From Psychroflexus longus (lineage in GTDB: Bacteria; Bacteroidota; Bacteroidia; Flavobacteriales; Flavobacteriaceae), in contig NZ_JAIQZE010000002.1 in NCBI RefSeq assembly GCF_020164595.1, forward strand, positions 1-64,000: DNA of 64,000 nt, in the 5' to 3' direction. Made by a program: the position numbers and the translations under genes. The notes under the pieces are model-generated. The model was given only the letters and a program-made list of their open reading frames with translations, did no database searches and was not told where the DNA came from. Below are positions 52,985-62,200 of the stretch, piece by piece; the first letter of the stretch is position 1; each line of letters opens with the position of its first letter.

Positions 52985-53971
52985 TTATACTAAGTAGAAA
53001 AAGGTAAAAACAAATACCCAGACTAAATCGACAAAGTGCCAGTATAATCCGACCTTTTCCACCATTTCATAACTTCCTCTTTTCTCATATGTTCCTACCA
53101 AAACATTGAAGAATATAATAATAAGTATGATAACTCCTGAAAGTACGTGAAAACCGTGAAATCCAGTAATAAAGAAGAAAAAGCCTCCAAACAAAGGAGC
53201 ACCATATTCATTTTGAGATAAATTGGCACCTTGTATAACTCCAATACCCGATGTATTTAATTTAAGCAAGGATTCCTCTCTGTTTAAAATTTCTTTCTCA
53301 CCCTCGTCAGTGATTTCCATAGTTCTAACACGAAGATCTGGATTTGCAGCAAAGCCATTTTTTACATCTTCTATGGATAAAGGATTGTAAGAGGCTTCAG
53401 AATTGTACCATATTCCATTTTTAGCTTCATGCTGAGTTCTATCTTTTGGTGATGCACTTGAGAATTCTTCAAGAGCTACCCGATTACCTTCAGAATCGGC
53501 AAACTGTATAATTTTACCACTTCTGGTCTCTACAGCTCCATATTCACCTGATATAAAATTAGACCATTCCCAGGCTTGAGAACCTATAAATATAATACCT
53601 CCAAGTATAGTCAAAGCCATATAAGTAACGACCTTGTTTTTTTGCATTTGGTGACCGGCATCTACAGCAAGAACCATTGTTACTGATGAAAAAATCAAGA
53701 TAAACGTCATCAAAGCGACATAATACATCGGGGCATCTACACCGTGTAAAAATGGAAAGTGATTAAACACTTCATCCGCAATAGGCCATTCATTTATAAA
53801 TTTAAATCTTGTAAACCCATAAGCAGCCAAAAAACCTGAAAATGTGAGAGCATCCGATGAGATAAAGAACCACATCATCAATTTTCCATAACTCGCTTTT
53901 AGTGGTTTTTCATCACCTCCTCCCCAAGTTTTTCCCTCGGTACCTGTTTTCGCAACGGTAGTAGCTTCCAT
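52985..53971 (-). CDS. Cytochrome c oxidase subunit III, long form
   Basis: 328 residues from ATG 53971; the TTG at 53980 is less likely. Seven helices are recognisable, with FFFFITGFHGFHVLSGV and YWHFVDLVWVFVFTFFY near the end. About 120 residues (from GSQAWEWSNFISGEYG to NEYGAPLFGG) form a soluble insert between helices, which makes the protein larger than the ~200 residues of ordinary bacterial subunit III. It belongs to the terminal oxidase that reduces oxygen at the inner membrane. Has its own exact -7 element. Confidence 0.88.
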   Translation of the reverse strand: MEATTVAKTGTEGKTWGGGDEKPLKASYGKLMMWFFISSDALTFSGFLAAYGFTRFKFINEWPIADEVFNHFPFLHGVDAPMYYVALMTFILIFSSVTMVLAVDAGHQMQKNKVVTYMALTILGGIIFIGSQAWEWSNFISGEYGAVETRSGKIIQFADSEGNRVALEEFSSASPKDRTQHEAKNGIWYNSEASYNPLSIEDVKNGFAANPDLRVRTMEITDEGEKEILNREESLLKLNTSGIGVIQGANLSQNEYGAPLFGGFFFFITGFHGFHVLSGVIILIIIFFNVLVGTYEKRGSYEMVEKVGLYWHFVDLVWVFVFTFFYLV

Positions 53972-53994
53972 AAAAATCAAATATTAATGTTCTG

Positions 53995-54002
53995 CAAAAA
54001 TA
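53995..54002 (-). promoter_or_regulatory. -7 promoter element before the long subunit III gene
   Basis: TATTTTTG on the minus strand, exact TAnnTTTG, 24 bases before ATG 53971. Confidence 0.6.
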
Positions 54003-54015
54003 GACAATTTTATTA

Positions 54016-54582
54016 TTATCTAAAGAAATATAAAAACAAAAAGAGGTAAAGCCAGAGCCCGTCCACGAAGTGCCAGAAGGTAACTCCCAAACGCAATCCC
54101 AACATATTTCCTTTTGAATATTTCTTTTTAAAATGATTATAAATTACAACTAAAAGTACAATGAGACCAGCAGCAACGTGAACTACGTGTGCTAGAACCA
54201 ATAGATAAACAAAAGACATAGTAATACTACTTGCACTTCCAGTAAAGTAGTAACCAGCTTCTACAATTTCATCAAACCCGATGAATTGCATCACTACAAA
54301 CAAAACCCCTAAAATGAAAGTGGATACGATAGCAATATTAGCTTTATCTGTATCACCTTCAGCTGTAAATTTTTTGGTCAAATGAAATGTAATACTGCTT
54401 ATGAAAATGACCAGTGTACTCCAGATAAAAACATCTGGCAACTGGTAATCTGTAAGCCAATCCGGACGGTTTTTACTTACTACATAGGCACTCGTAAGAC
54501 CCGCAAACATCATCCCCATACTTATGATGCCAAACCACATCATCATCATTCTCGCCCGTTTGTGTTTCTCGTCTAAAGCCAT
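54016..54582 (-). CDS. Cytochrome c oxidase subunit III-like protein, short form
   Basis: 188 residues with five helices; YLLVLAHVVHVAAGLIVLLV and FWHFVDGLWLYLFLFLYFF are the subunit III signatures. It overlaps the ctaB stop by 10 bases, so both are cotranscribed. Paired with the long subunit III; Flavobacteria often carry both. Confidence 0.9.
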   Translation of the reverse strand: MALDEKHKRARMMMMWFGIISMGMMFAGLTSAYVVSKNRPDWLTDYQLPDVFIWSTLVIFISSITFHLTKKFTAEGDTDKANIAIVSTFILGVLFVVMQFIGFDEIVEAGYYFTGSASSITMSFVYLLVLAHVVHVAAGLIVLLVVIYNHFKKKYSKGNMLGLRLGVTFWHFVDGLWLYLFLFLYFFR

Positions 54583-55475
54583 AATCTGATATATTTATCT
54601 AAAACGTAAATAATTTGTATTAAAGTTATGTAGGACACACTTGCCAACATAAGTTGCCTTGCCTGTTTTGTTTCTCTGTTTTTGAAAAGTTGAATTGCAT
54701 AAAACAACATCACCAGACCTAGAGCAAAAATTAAAACTGCTGAAATCACAGACAATTTCAAATCACCCGTTACTCCAAGTACTGGAACTACAGAAACAAG
54801 AAGTGTCCAAACAGTGTATAAAATAATTTGCATAGCGGTTCCTTTGTCTCTTTTGCCAGTAGGTAACATAAAAAAACCACCTTCCTTATAATCATCATAA
54901 AGCCACCACCCTAGTGACCAAAAGTGAGGGAATTGCCAAAAAAACTGTATCATGAAAAGCGTCCCTGCCTCTATCCCAAAAGAACCTGTTGCAGCTACCC
55001 AACCCAGCATAAAAGGAATTGCTCCTGGGAATGCTCCAACGAATACAGAAAGTGGAGTCATCGTTTTTAAAGGCGTATAAATGCTTACATAGAGAAAAAT
55101 AGAAATGGCCCCAAACATGGCAGTAATAGGATTGATTACAAAAAGTAATAGTAATCCAATGATGGTAAGAATGGTAGCTATGGCAAATGCGGTATTCACC
55201 GACATTGTACCGGAAGGAATAGGACGGTTTTTGGTCCTCTTCATTTTAGCGTCAAGATCCTTCTCTATGATCTGGTTGAAGGCATTGGATGCACCAACCA
55301 TTGCATAGCCACCAATTGCCAACAAGATTAAATTCCAAAAATTGAATTCATCTGCGCCAAGTAAATAACCTGCTATGGAGGAAAAAACTACACTTACAGC
55401 TAATCTAAATTTTGTTAGCTCTTTGAAGTCTTTTACCCATAAAAATATATGTGAATATGCTAAGGAAGTTGACAA
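54573..55475 (-). CDS. ctaB: Protoheme IX farnesyltransferase (heme O synthase)
   Basis: 300 residues from TTG 55475; a TTG at 55493 opens the frame too but overlaps the -7 element. No in-frame ATG occurs before the first helix. The prenyltransferase motif NAFNQIIEKDLDAKMKRT (N-x-D-x-x-x-D) and the second aspartate loop (YDDYKEGG) are intact, with eight or nine helices. It attaches farnesyl to heme B to make heme O for the oxidase encoded next. Confidence 0.93.
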   Translation of the reverse strand: MSTSLAYSHIFLWVKDFKELTKFRLAVSVVFSSIAGYLLGADEFNFWNLILLAIGGYAMVGASNAFNQIIEKDLDAKMKRTKNRPIPSGTMSVNTAFAIATILTIIGLLLLFVINPITAMFGAISIFLYVSIYTPLKTMTPLSVFVGAFPGAIPFMLGWVAATGSFGIEAGTLFMIQFFWQFPHFWSLGWWLYDDYKEGGFFMLPTGKRDKGTAMQIILYTVWTLLVSVVPVLGVTGDLKLSVISAVLIFALGLVMLFYAIQLFKNRETKQARQLMLASVSYITLIQIIYVLDKYIRLWL

Positions 55476-55490
55476 TACTTGAAATTTCTG

Positions 55491-55498
55491 CAAAGATA
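55491..55498 (-). promoter_or_regulatory. -7 promoter element of ctaB
   Basis: TATCTTTG on the minus strand, exact TAnnTTTG; it covers the upstream TTG, so transcription should begin near 55484. Confidence 0.65.
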
Positions 55499-55555
55499 CG
55501 GCTAAAAAGTTTTTTTTAAGAAGCAGACGTTCGTTAATATTTACTAAGTATTGGC

Positions 55556-57625
55556 TTAATAATCATAATACCAATTAAAAATATCTGTCCTGAATCCAAG
55601 ATTAACCCAAGTTGTATTTCTATCAAAATTTAGAGCAGTATTTTCTGAAACATTAAGTTTTCGGTGAATTAAATTGAGGTAAACCTTTAAGTTGGTTGTT
55701 GGATTGACAATAAATCCAGCCTCCAGTTCGCCGTAATAAGAATTGCCTCTGTTTCCCTGACCAATATTTATTCCTTCATCTGCAATTCTTAACCTTTCAT
55801 CTCCCAGTAAATTAGTTCCATAAAAAGGATCGCTATTTTCATTGGTTTCGAATCCACGTTCACCAAAAATGAATTTCGCATGTCCGTAAAATCTATCTTT
55901 TTTATATCGGGTAATGAATAAAAACTCCCTGAAATTTGCTCCCCACAAATGCGCCATAGACTGGTTATCATTGGTATAATGTAGGTTAAGCGTATTGTGG
56001 GAATAAGTGTAAGGCCTTACCTGGTTATACTCTAGTTGTAAAAAAAGATTGTTCACCTTGAAGGCATCAGCATATTTTACACCCATTTGAAAGCCAAATT
56101 TATTTTTCCAGCTCTTATTACCTGCAGTTACATCGTCAACCGAAAACTCATCTATGAGGAGCTGACCATAACTATTGATTTGGTCAGTCCATTTATATTT
56201 ATAACTAAGTCCAATAAGGGATTTACCAGACCTGGAGCCTGAAGAGTATTCAACCATATTGTAAAACAAGATTGGATTTACAAAATTCCAGTCAAATCCA
56301 CGATTTGGTTCACTTTCAAATAATACAGACTCAAATAAACCAATGTTAAGTCGTTTGTTGACATTGTAGCTCAAGTAGTGAGTTGCCATGTATTTGGTCA
56401 AGAAAGCTCCACCATCTGTAAGTGTATTCGGATTTTTCAAAGATGACCAGGTATTGGTATACTTAAATTTCCAGAAACTTGTATTGACTTTTACATAAGC
56501 ATTGGGTGAGGCATTATCACTCATAAAAAGAGATCTGTAACCGTCACCAATAAAATTATTACCCCTACCAAATTGTATATCTAAAAAATCTGTAGCATTG
56601 TAAGACAGATAACCTTCGACAACAGGATAGTCAAACCCATCTCGATAGGGCTCTCCAATTCCTCGGGTCGGAATGCTGACCTGGCCTGAGTTTCTTCTCC
56701 CTAAATCTTCCGCTAAATCATTGAAATAACCAGCAAATTTCCCCTGACTTTCATAAATCACCGTGAAGAAATTCAGTCGGTCTCCTAAACCCCCTTGAAA
56801 AATACCAGCTCTGGTATTATTGTAGGTTGTAAAAGACTCTTCGAAGTCTCTACCTACCTGAAGGTCAGCAGCTATATCAAACGTAAACCAATAATCTTCA
56901 CCTTGTATTTGAACAGTATTTTCATTGAAAAACTTTCGTCCGAACCAAGACTCCTTTTTATAAAATAAGGCTTTGTTTTCTTTTTCTAAGTCATAATAAG
57001 GCTGAACTTCTGCATACTTATAAGGCTTCGAAGCTGTGTGAGCATTTGTTCCAATCTTATCCATCTTAGTCGTAAATCTGTTATACAACTCGTGAGATAA
57101 AGGAATGTTGAGACCGCTTTTGTACTGGGGATAGTTAAAGTTTTTTGTTTTTATATCATCAAATTCATTCTGGTAACTTTCCAGTGGCTTTTCTTTCTGA
57201 ATTGACTCTTCTTGAATTGAAGATCGAGAAAGTGGGATTTGAAGTGGCATTCTAAATTGAACATAAGTTGGTACTCCATTGTAGGTTGCAGGCCTAATTT
57301 TTGGAAAACTGCTGAAGACCCTCTCGAGTTCCTCATTCAACTCTTGATATTCTGAATTCACATACAATACCTGAAATACCCCATCTTTGTCTACTTCAAA
57401 AATTACGGTCGCTACTCCTTCGTAATTTTCTGATGAAATAATTTCAGGCTCATTATAATTTGAATAAATAAAGGACTTGAGTTGATTCTTAAAACACTTT
57501 TCCTGTTTTGATTTTGAAACATTTTCACAAGAGGAAAAAGTAGGATAACTTTCAGTTTTAGAAATAAAGTTTTGACTGAAACCCGAAACAAAAGCAAGGA
57601 ATAAAACTAAAGGAAGGCTTTTCAT
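55556..57625 (-). CDS. remB: Gliding motility protein RemB-like: TonB-C-like domain fused to Wzi-like barrel
   Basis: 689 residues, signal peptide 1-17. Residues ~25-132 match the TonB C-terminal domain (TFSSCENVSKSKQEKC, GVATVIFEVDKDGVF, FPKIRPATYNG) and resemble the next gene's C-terminus. Residues ~170-689 form a Wzi-like outer-membrane barrel (DFLDIQFGRGNNFIGDGYR, GFDWNFVNPILFYN). RemB is a gliding-motility protein of F. johnsoniae; the neighbouring sprA supports that identity. It lies downstream of a tonB terminator, so probably has its own promoter (a 7/8 -7 match upstream). Confidence 0.82.
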   Translation of the reverse strand: MKSLPLVLFLAFVSGFSQNFISKTESYPTFSSCENVSKSKQEKCFKNQLKSFIYSNYNEPEIISSENYEGVATVIFEVDKDGVFQVLYVNSEYQELNEELERVFSSFPKIRPATYNGVPTYVQFRMPLQIPLSRSSIQEESIQKEKPLESYQNEFDDIKTKNFNYPQYKSGLNIPLSHELYNRFTTKMDKIGTNAHTASKPYKYAEVQPYYDLEKENKALFYKKESWFGRKFFNENTVQIQGEDYWFTFDIAADLQVGRDFEESFTTYNNTRAGIFQGGLGDRLNFFTVIYESQGKFAGYFNDLAEDLGRRNSGQVSIPTRGIGEPYRDGFDYPVVEGYLSYNATDFLDIQFGRGNNFIGDGYRSLFMSDNASPNAYVKVNTSFWKFKYTNTWSSLKNPNTLTDGGAFLTKYMATHYLSYNVNKRLNIGLFESVLFESEPNRGFDWNFVNPILFYNMVEYSSGSRSGKSLIGLSYKYKWTDQINSYGQLLIDEFSVDDVTAGNKSWKNKFGFQMGVKYADAFKVNNLFLQLEYNQVRPYTYSHNTLNLHYTNDNQSMAHLWGANFREFLFITRYKKDRFYGHAKFIFGERGFETNENSDPFYGTNLLGDERLRIADEGINIGQGNRGNSYYGELEAGFIVNPTTNLKVYLNLIHRKLNVSENTALNFDRNTTWVNLGFRTDIFNWYYDY

Positions 57626-57672
57626 AATTTACTAGTTGGAAAGACTCTACAAATATGATTTAAAAATAGGAA

Positions 57673-57704
57673 TAAAAAAATCCCGAATGCAATATTCGGG
57701 ATTT
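57673..57704 (-). terminator. Terminator of the TonB gene
   Basis: AAATCCCGAAT (57678-57688), loop GCAAT, ATTCGGGATTT (57694-57704); leftward the stem is followed by seven T's. Confidence 0.88.
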
Positions 57705-57727
57705 AGGTATTATGAAATTATAAAAAA

Positions 57728-58444
57728 TTAGTCCTGGACTTGAAAAGTAATAGGAAGGGAATAAAGTACCCCTACATTTTGACCTCTTTGCTGGCCAGGC
57801 TTCATTTTGGGTAATTTTTTTATGACTCTTTCACCTTCAGATTGTAATCTTGGGTGAGGAGCTCTAGCTGCAACATTTGTAATATTTCCGTTTTTATCAA
57901 TTTTAAATTGAACGTAAACTCTATTGATACCGCTTAATCCAAGATCGGCAGCAAGACCAGTATCAAAGTTTTTATTTACAAATTGACTTATCTTTTTGCT
58001 CATGCATTGCTTACGCTCTTCATTGTTATTTAAGCCTTCACAACCTGGAAAAATTGGCACACTTTCAATAACAGCAAAAGGAACATCACCTATTTCTTCC
58101 TCAACTTCCTCTACTTCTTCAACTTCAACCACTTCATTCTGGTCAGTCTCAGTAGACTCAATAACGACTTCTTCCACTTCCTCATCATCTTCAACAACCT
58201 CAATTACTTCTGGTGCTGGTGGCGGTGGTGGTGGTGGTGGTGGAGTTTTTTGTATTTCAGTAATTGGCACATCTTCCTCATCTAACATGTCAAGATCTAC
58301 AACACCAGTATCGATAGCATCTCTATCATAGGTCTTCCATTCGATCATTGTCAACGTAATTGCTAAGACAACCACAAGTCCAATTTGAAAAAAAAGAAGA
58401 CTTTTTCTGGAAAGATCTTTCTTCGGATTCTTTTTTGGTTCCAT
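57728..58444 (-). CDS. TonB-family energy transducer with acidic linker
   Basis: 238 residues. Cytoplasmic basic start, one helix (17-37), a proline run (PPPPPPPPP at about 68-76), then an unusual Glu/Val-rich linker (VEVEEVEEVEEE) instead of the usual Pro-Lys linker, and a TonB C-terminal domain (about 125-238: FPGCEGLNNNEERKQC, YVQFKIDKNGNI). It should pass proton-motive energy to outer-membrane receptors; no ExbB/ExbD is nearby. Placed between vanZ and remB. Confidence 0.92.
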   Translation of the reverse strand: MEPKKNPKKDLSRKSLLFFQIGLVVVLAITLTMIEWKTYDRDAIDTGVVDLDMLDEEDVPITEIQKTPPPPPPPPPAPEVIEVVEDDEEVEEVVIESTETDQNEVVEVEEVEEVEEEIGDVPFAVIESVPIFPGCEGLNNNEERKQCMSKKISQFVNKNFDTGLAADLGLSGINRVYVQFKIDKNGNITNVAARAPHPRLQSEGERVIKKLPKMKPGQQRGQNVGVLYSLPITFQVQD

Positions 58445-58494
58445 ATTATTATTTTAAATAGTTTACTAAAGTATAAAAAAAATGAAATTTACTT

Positions 58495-58902
58495 TCAATT
58501 TGAATTTATATTTTCAAAAATCTTTTTTTTGAACAATTGAAATGTAAAATAACTTATTATAACTCCTAAGCTGTTTGCTATGATGTCATAAACATCAAAA
58601 ACTCTATAATCTGTTGTTACTTCTTGTAAAATCTCAATAACAATACCAAAACTAATAATTCCTAAAGAAATCAAAACATTTTTTTTAAAAGGTTTTGATG
58701 AGTAAGGGACTATAGCTAAGAGCCAAACAGTGTTAAGAAAGAAATAAGCAATAAGATGATAAAGCTTATCTTCATATTGAACCTCTAGTTTTGGTAAGCT
58801 ACTAATATCTGATAAAGACAAATAAAATATTAGAAGTGTACATAAAATTGCAAATACTAGAAGCAATTTACTACTCAATATGAGACTTATAAGTTTCTGC
58901 AT
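58495..58902 (-). CDS. VanZ-family membrane protein
   Basis: 135 residues with four helices. The VanZ motif lies in [19 protein letters not shown] and FGIVIEILQ, with [16 protein letters not shown] near the end. Role unproven in Bacteroidota (VanZ itself affects teicoplanin resistance). It begins 32 bases inside gcvH, so the two are translationally linked. Confidence 0.88.
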   Translation of the reverse strand: MQKLISLILSSKLLLVFAILCTLLIFYLSLSDISSLPKLEVQYEDKLYHLIAYFFLNTVWLLAIVPYSSKPFKKNVLISLGIISFGIVIEILQEVTTDYRVFDVYDIIANSLGVIISYFTFQLFKKKIFENINSN

Positions 58903-59248
58903 CCATCAACTCTTTGATCTCGTCTTGATTTGCTATTTTCATTTTGATCATCCATCCTTTTTGGTAAGGCTCCTCATTTACCATTTCTGGCTCATCTTCT
59001 AGTTCTTCATTGAATTCTAAAATTTCGCCACTCAGCGGTAAATAAAGATCAGAAACTGTTTTTACTGCTTCTACAGTACCAAAAACTTCATCTTTATCTA
59101 AGGTTTCTCCAACGGTTTCCACTTCTACATATACTATGTCTCCAAGTTCACTTTGAGCAAAATCAGTAATACCAATAGTTGCTGTGTCTCCGTTAATCTC
59201 GATCCATTCGTGATCTTTCGTGTACTTTAAATTGTCTGGTGTGTTCAT
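58871..59248 (-). CDS. gcvH: Glycine cleavage system H protein
   Basis: 125 residues. The lipoylation lysine is Lys63 in [13 protein letters not shown], and [17 protein letters not shown] and KGWMIKMK are typical. It shuttles the aminomethyl group between the P, T and L proteins. Only 15 bases separate it from the sprA stop, so a housekeeping gene is tied to a secretion transcript, an arrangement I recall from Flavobacterium. Confidence 0.96.
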   Translation of the reverse strand: MNTPDNLKYTKDHEWIEINGDTATIGITDFAQSELGDIVYVEVETVGETLDKDEVFGTVEAVKTVSDLYLPLSGEILEFNEELEDEPEMVNEEPYQKGWMIKMKIANQDEIKELMDAETYKSHIE

Positions 59249-59263
59249 TCGTTAGTTATTTAT

Positions 59264-62200
59264 TTAATTTCCAAAGTTATATCTCAACGTAACTCCTGTT
59301 CTAATCGTTGTTTGAGGAAATATCGTTGAAATTGCATTTTGCGAAAATACGTGATCGTAGAAAAATAATGCGGTTAAATTCTTAGTAAATGCATAATCTG
59401 CTACAAAATTTATTGACCAGATGTCCTGTCCTGAAGTTACTCGATTACTCAGCACATCTAAATTTCTTATAATGGTTTCATTTCTTCTCAAAGAAAGGTC
59501 CGCTTTTATGTTCAAATCGCTACTCAACACTCTCCTATTTCCTTCAAATTGAGTCACAACTGTTAGGTCTTTTATCCTGTATCCCAACCCCACGATATAC
59601 TCATCTCCCTGCATTTCTGTAAGCAAATTATTATTGAAGCTTAGAGACAGAGCCCGGTCTCTTCTTACTTCAGCAATCACACTTATAGAGTTTTTCATTT
59701 CAAAATCAAACTTAACTAGAGGACTGAACTCTTCTATAAGGTTGACATTGGAAACAAATAACTCTGGTCTAAAGTTGCCATTTTCATCTAAATTGAAATT
59801 TCCGAAGGGATCTCTTCTGTTGAATTCTAGGTTAGATTGAAACTGATTGATTGTATAAGTGGATCTGTAGCCATGTTGAATCGAGAAACGATTGAAGTTT
59901 TCTCTGAACCAGGTCAGTCTCATAAATCCTGTGTATTTCAAATTCCATCCTGGTATTGGTATATCTCTGAGTATTCCCAGGTCTTCACTTTCTGGACTTG
60001 ATCCTGTATAAGCCGATAAGAAAGACGGCAGCAGTACAGCCTGGCTAGTTCTTCCAAACCCAACTGGAAAACCATTTTCATCTATATTATTAGGATCATT
60101 AAGATTGATTCCTGCTTGTTCTGCTAATCTATTGGCAACTATAAATCGATTTTCTCTAAACTGTTCAAAATTCTCGGAAACATCTCTTGTACTCGTGCTG
60201 AACGAAGTGCGTATCATGTTGGTAGAAATACTGAAGTTCCCAAATGTGTTCGGAATGATGGAATTGTATTCCATCGTTTCCGGATCTACCCTGAAATTCT
60301 CAGTATAGGTATCAGAATACAATCTATTGGCGATTAAGTCAACAGTAAGTCCTGGTAAAAGTTTCAATCCTGCCTGGATATCCAGCTGTTGATTATCTGT
60401 CCTAGTGTATTGCTCATTGAAATCCTGATACATGGTAAGCCATCCTCTTCTTGCTGCTTCTCGCCTTACGTCGTTCTGGCTCCCAAAAGTAAAACCAGCA
60501 GTAGGTTTCAAAGTTCCACCAAAACCAACATCATTGGTATAGCCTGGCAAGAAAATACCTTTTGTGTCAGAATAATTAATTTGTACTCTATCCAAAGCGG
60601 TCACAATTCCGATAAGTGTATTCACTGCTTTATCACCAACGCTTAATTCTGTGTCCGAATTTGATGTAGAATTATTTTGATTTCCTCCTTGATTTTCTTG
60701 CAGTCCTTGTCCAGGTCGACGTCTTCTTACATTCCTTTTGATCTCTGCCGGATTTTGAGCTCTCTTTTTTGTCAATCCCAGGTAAGAGTAAAGGCTAGAC
60801 ATATTTAGGTTTGAATTGATTTGATGACTCGCCGAATTTTGAACAGAGTTACCTAGGTCTGGTATTCCTTCTAGCCCACGTAAAATTTCTGACCCTTTAG
60901 TCCATAGAAAATCACCCGTGTAAGAATATTGTGTCTGAACAAATTTTAAAAAAGGAATTTTATTAAAAGGTAAGGTATAGTTAAGCTGAAGCTGTTGATA
61001 GTGCCTGTTTGGTATTCCTACATCAAAGAAATCATCGAAAATACCAATACTGTTGTCCTGGACATTATTTTCGTCTATGTAATTCCTTACAATCCTATTA
61101 GTAGAGGCATTAAAATTGAAATTAAGAGCTTTGGTCAGGCTATAATCTATAGCGTATTCCCAGTCAAAAAAGTAATTCCTTTGGAATAACTTCGGAGTTC
61201 CAAGGCTTCCTGGAGGCAAATTAAATTCTCTATACCTCAACTCATTGTATTGTCTATTCACATTTGCTCCTGCAGTAATACTATTGGGCAAAAGGTTGAC
61301 GTTAAAATCTTTAAAAATTGCAAAATACGGACTTTCAAAAAGACCAATATTTTCCAAAGGTTTAACTTCCAATGGCTGGAAATTAAAACCATAGGTAAGT
61401 GCGGCATCTACATTTTGATCCAGAGATTGTCTTATTTCGAAATCTCTGTAATCTGTTTGATTATAACTTGCAGATAAAGTGAAATTCTCGATATCATACG
61501 GCATTGGTGTTTTATCATCATTGGTCCTGTCTTTTCTAAGACCAATCACACTTATTCCCTGCCTTCTGGTATAAGTTTCTGCCTGTTCTTGAAATTCTGC
61601 TCTTTGATCCTCATCAGTAGTGTTATTTAAGAGGGTTTCAAGTTCAAGATCACCATATACAGGGTCAAATTGTGGAGTGATGAGTTCTTCTCCTCTATTG
61701 TAATTAAGTGGGATTTTTACGCCCCACTGTTGAGGCAAGACTTGACCTAAATTAAGTCCAGTTACCACATCATATTGTTGTATATCTTCTCTGCTCCTTT
61801 GGTTTGGACCTTGCTCAATAGCTCCAAAACCAATGGTAGACATTCTCCCACTTGCGGACACATTTGCGAAATCTGCAAAATTGGTGTCAAGATTTAAAAC
61901 TGCAGCCCAACCTCCCTCATTTTTCAATCCCGACAGCCTCAACTCATTAAACCAAACTTCACCAGAGACATTTTGACCACTAGAATTCTTTAAGCCTAGC
62001 ATCATGACTCGTATGTTTCCAAAACTAGGATTACCAATGATTCCTACTTTAAAACCGTCTGTTGTGTTTGGATCAATAATTTCTTTTCCAGATTCATCGA
62101 AATATTTAAGTTCAAGGTTATCATTGAGCGTTTTAGCTTTAATCTTTTGAAGCAAATCTAAAGATAAATTCAAATCATTTTCTAAGGGCCAAACTCCTCT

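Noticed and set aside
57996-58331. Plus-strand 111-codon Ser/Thr-rich frame
   Set aside because: It is the antisense shadow of the acidic and proline-rich segments of the TonB gene.
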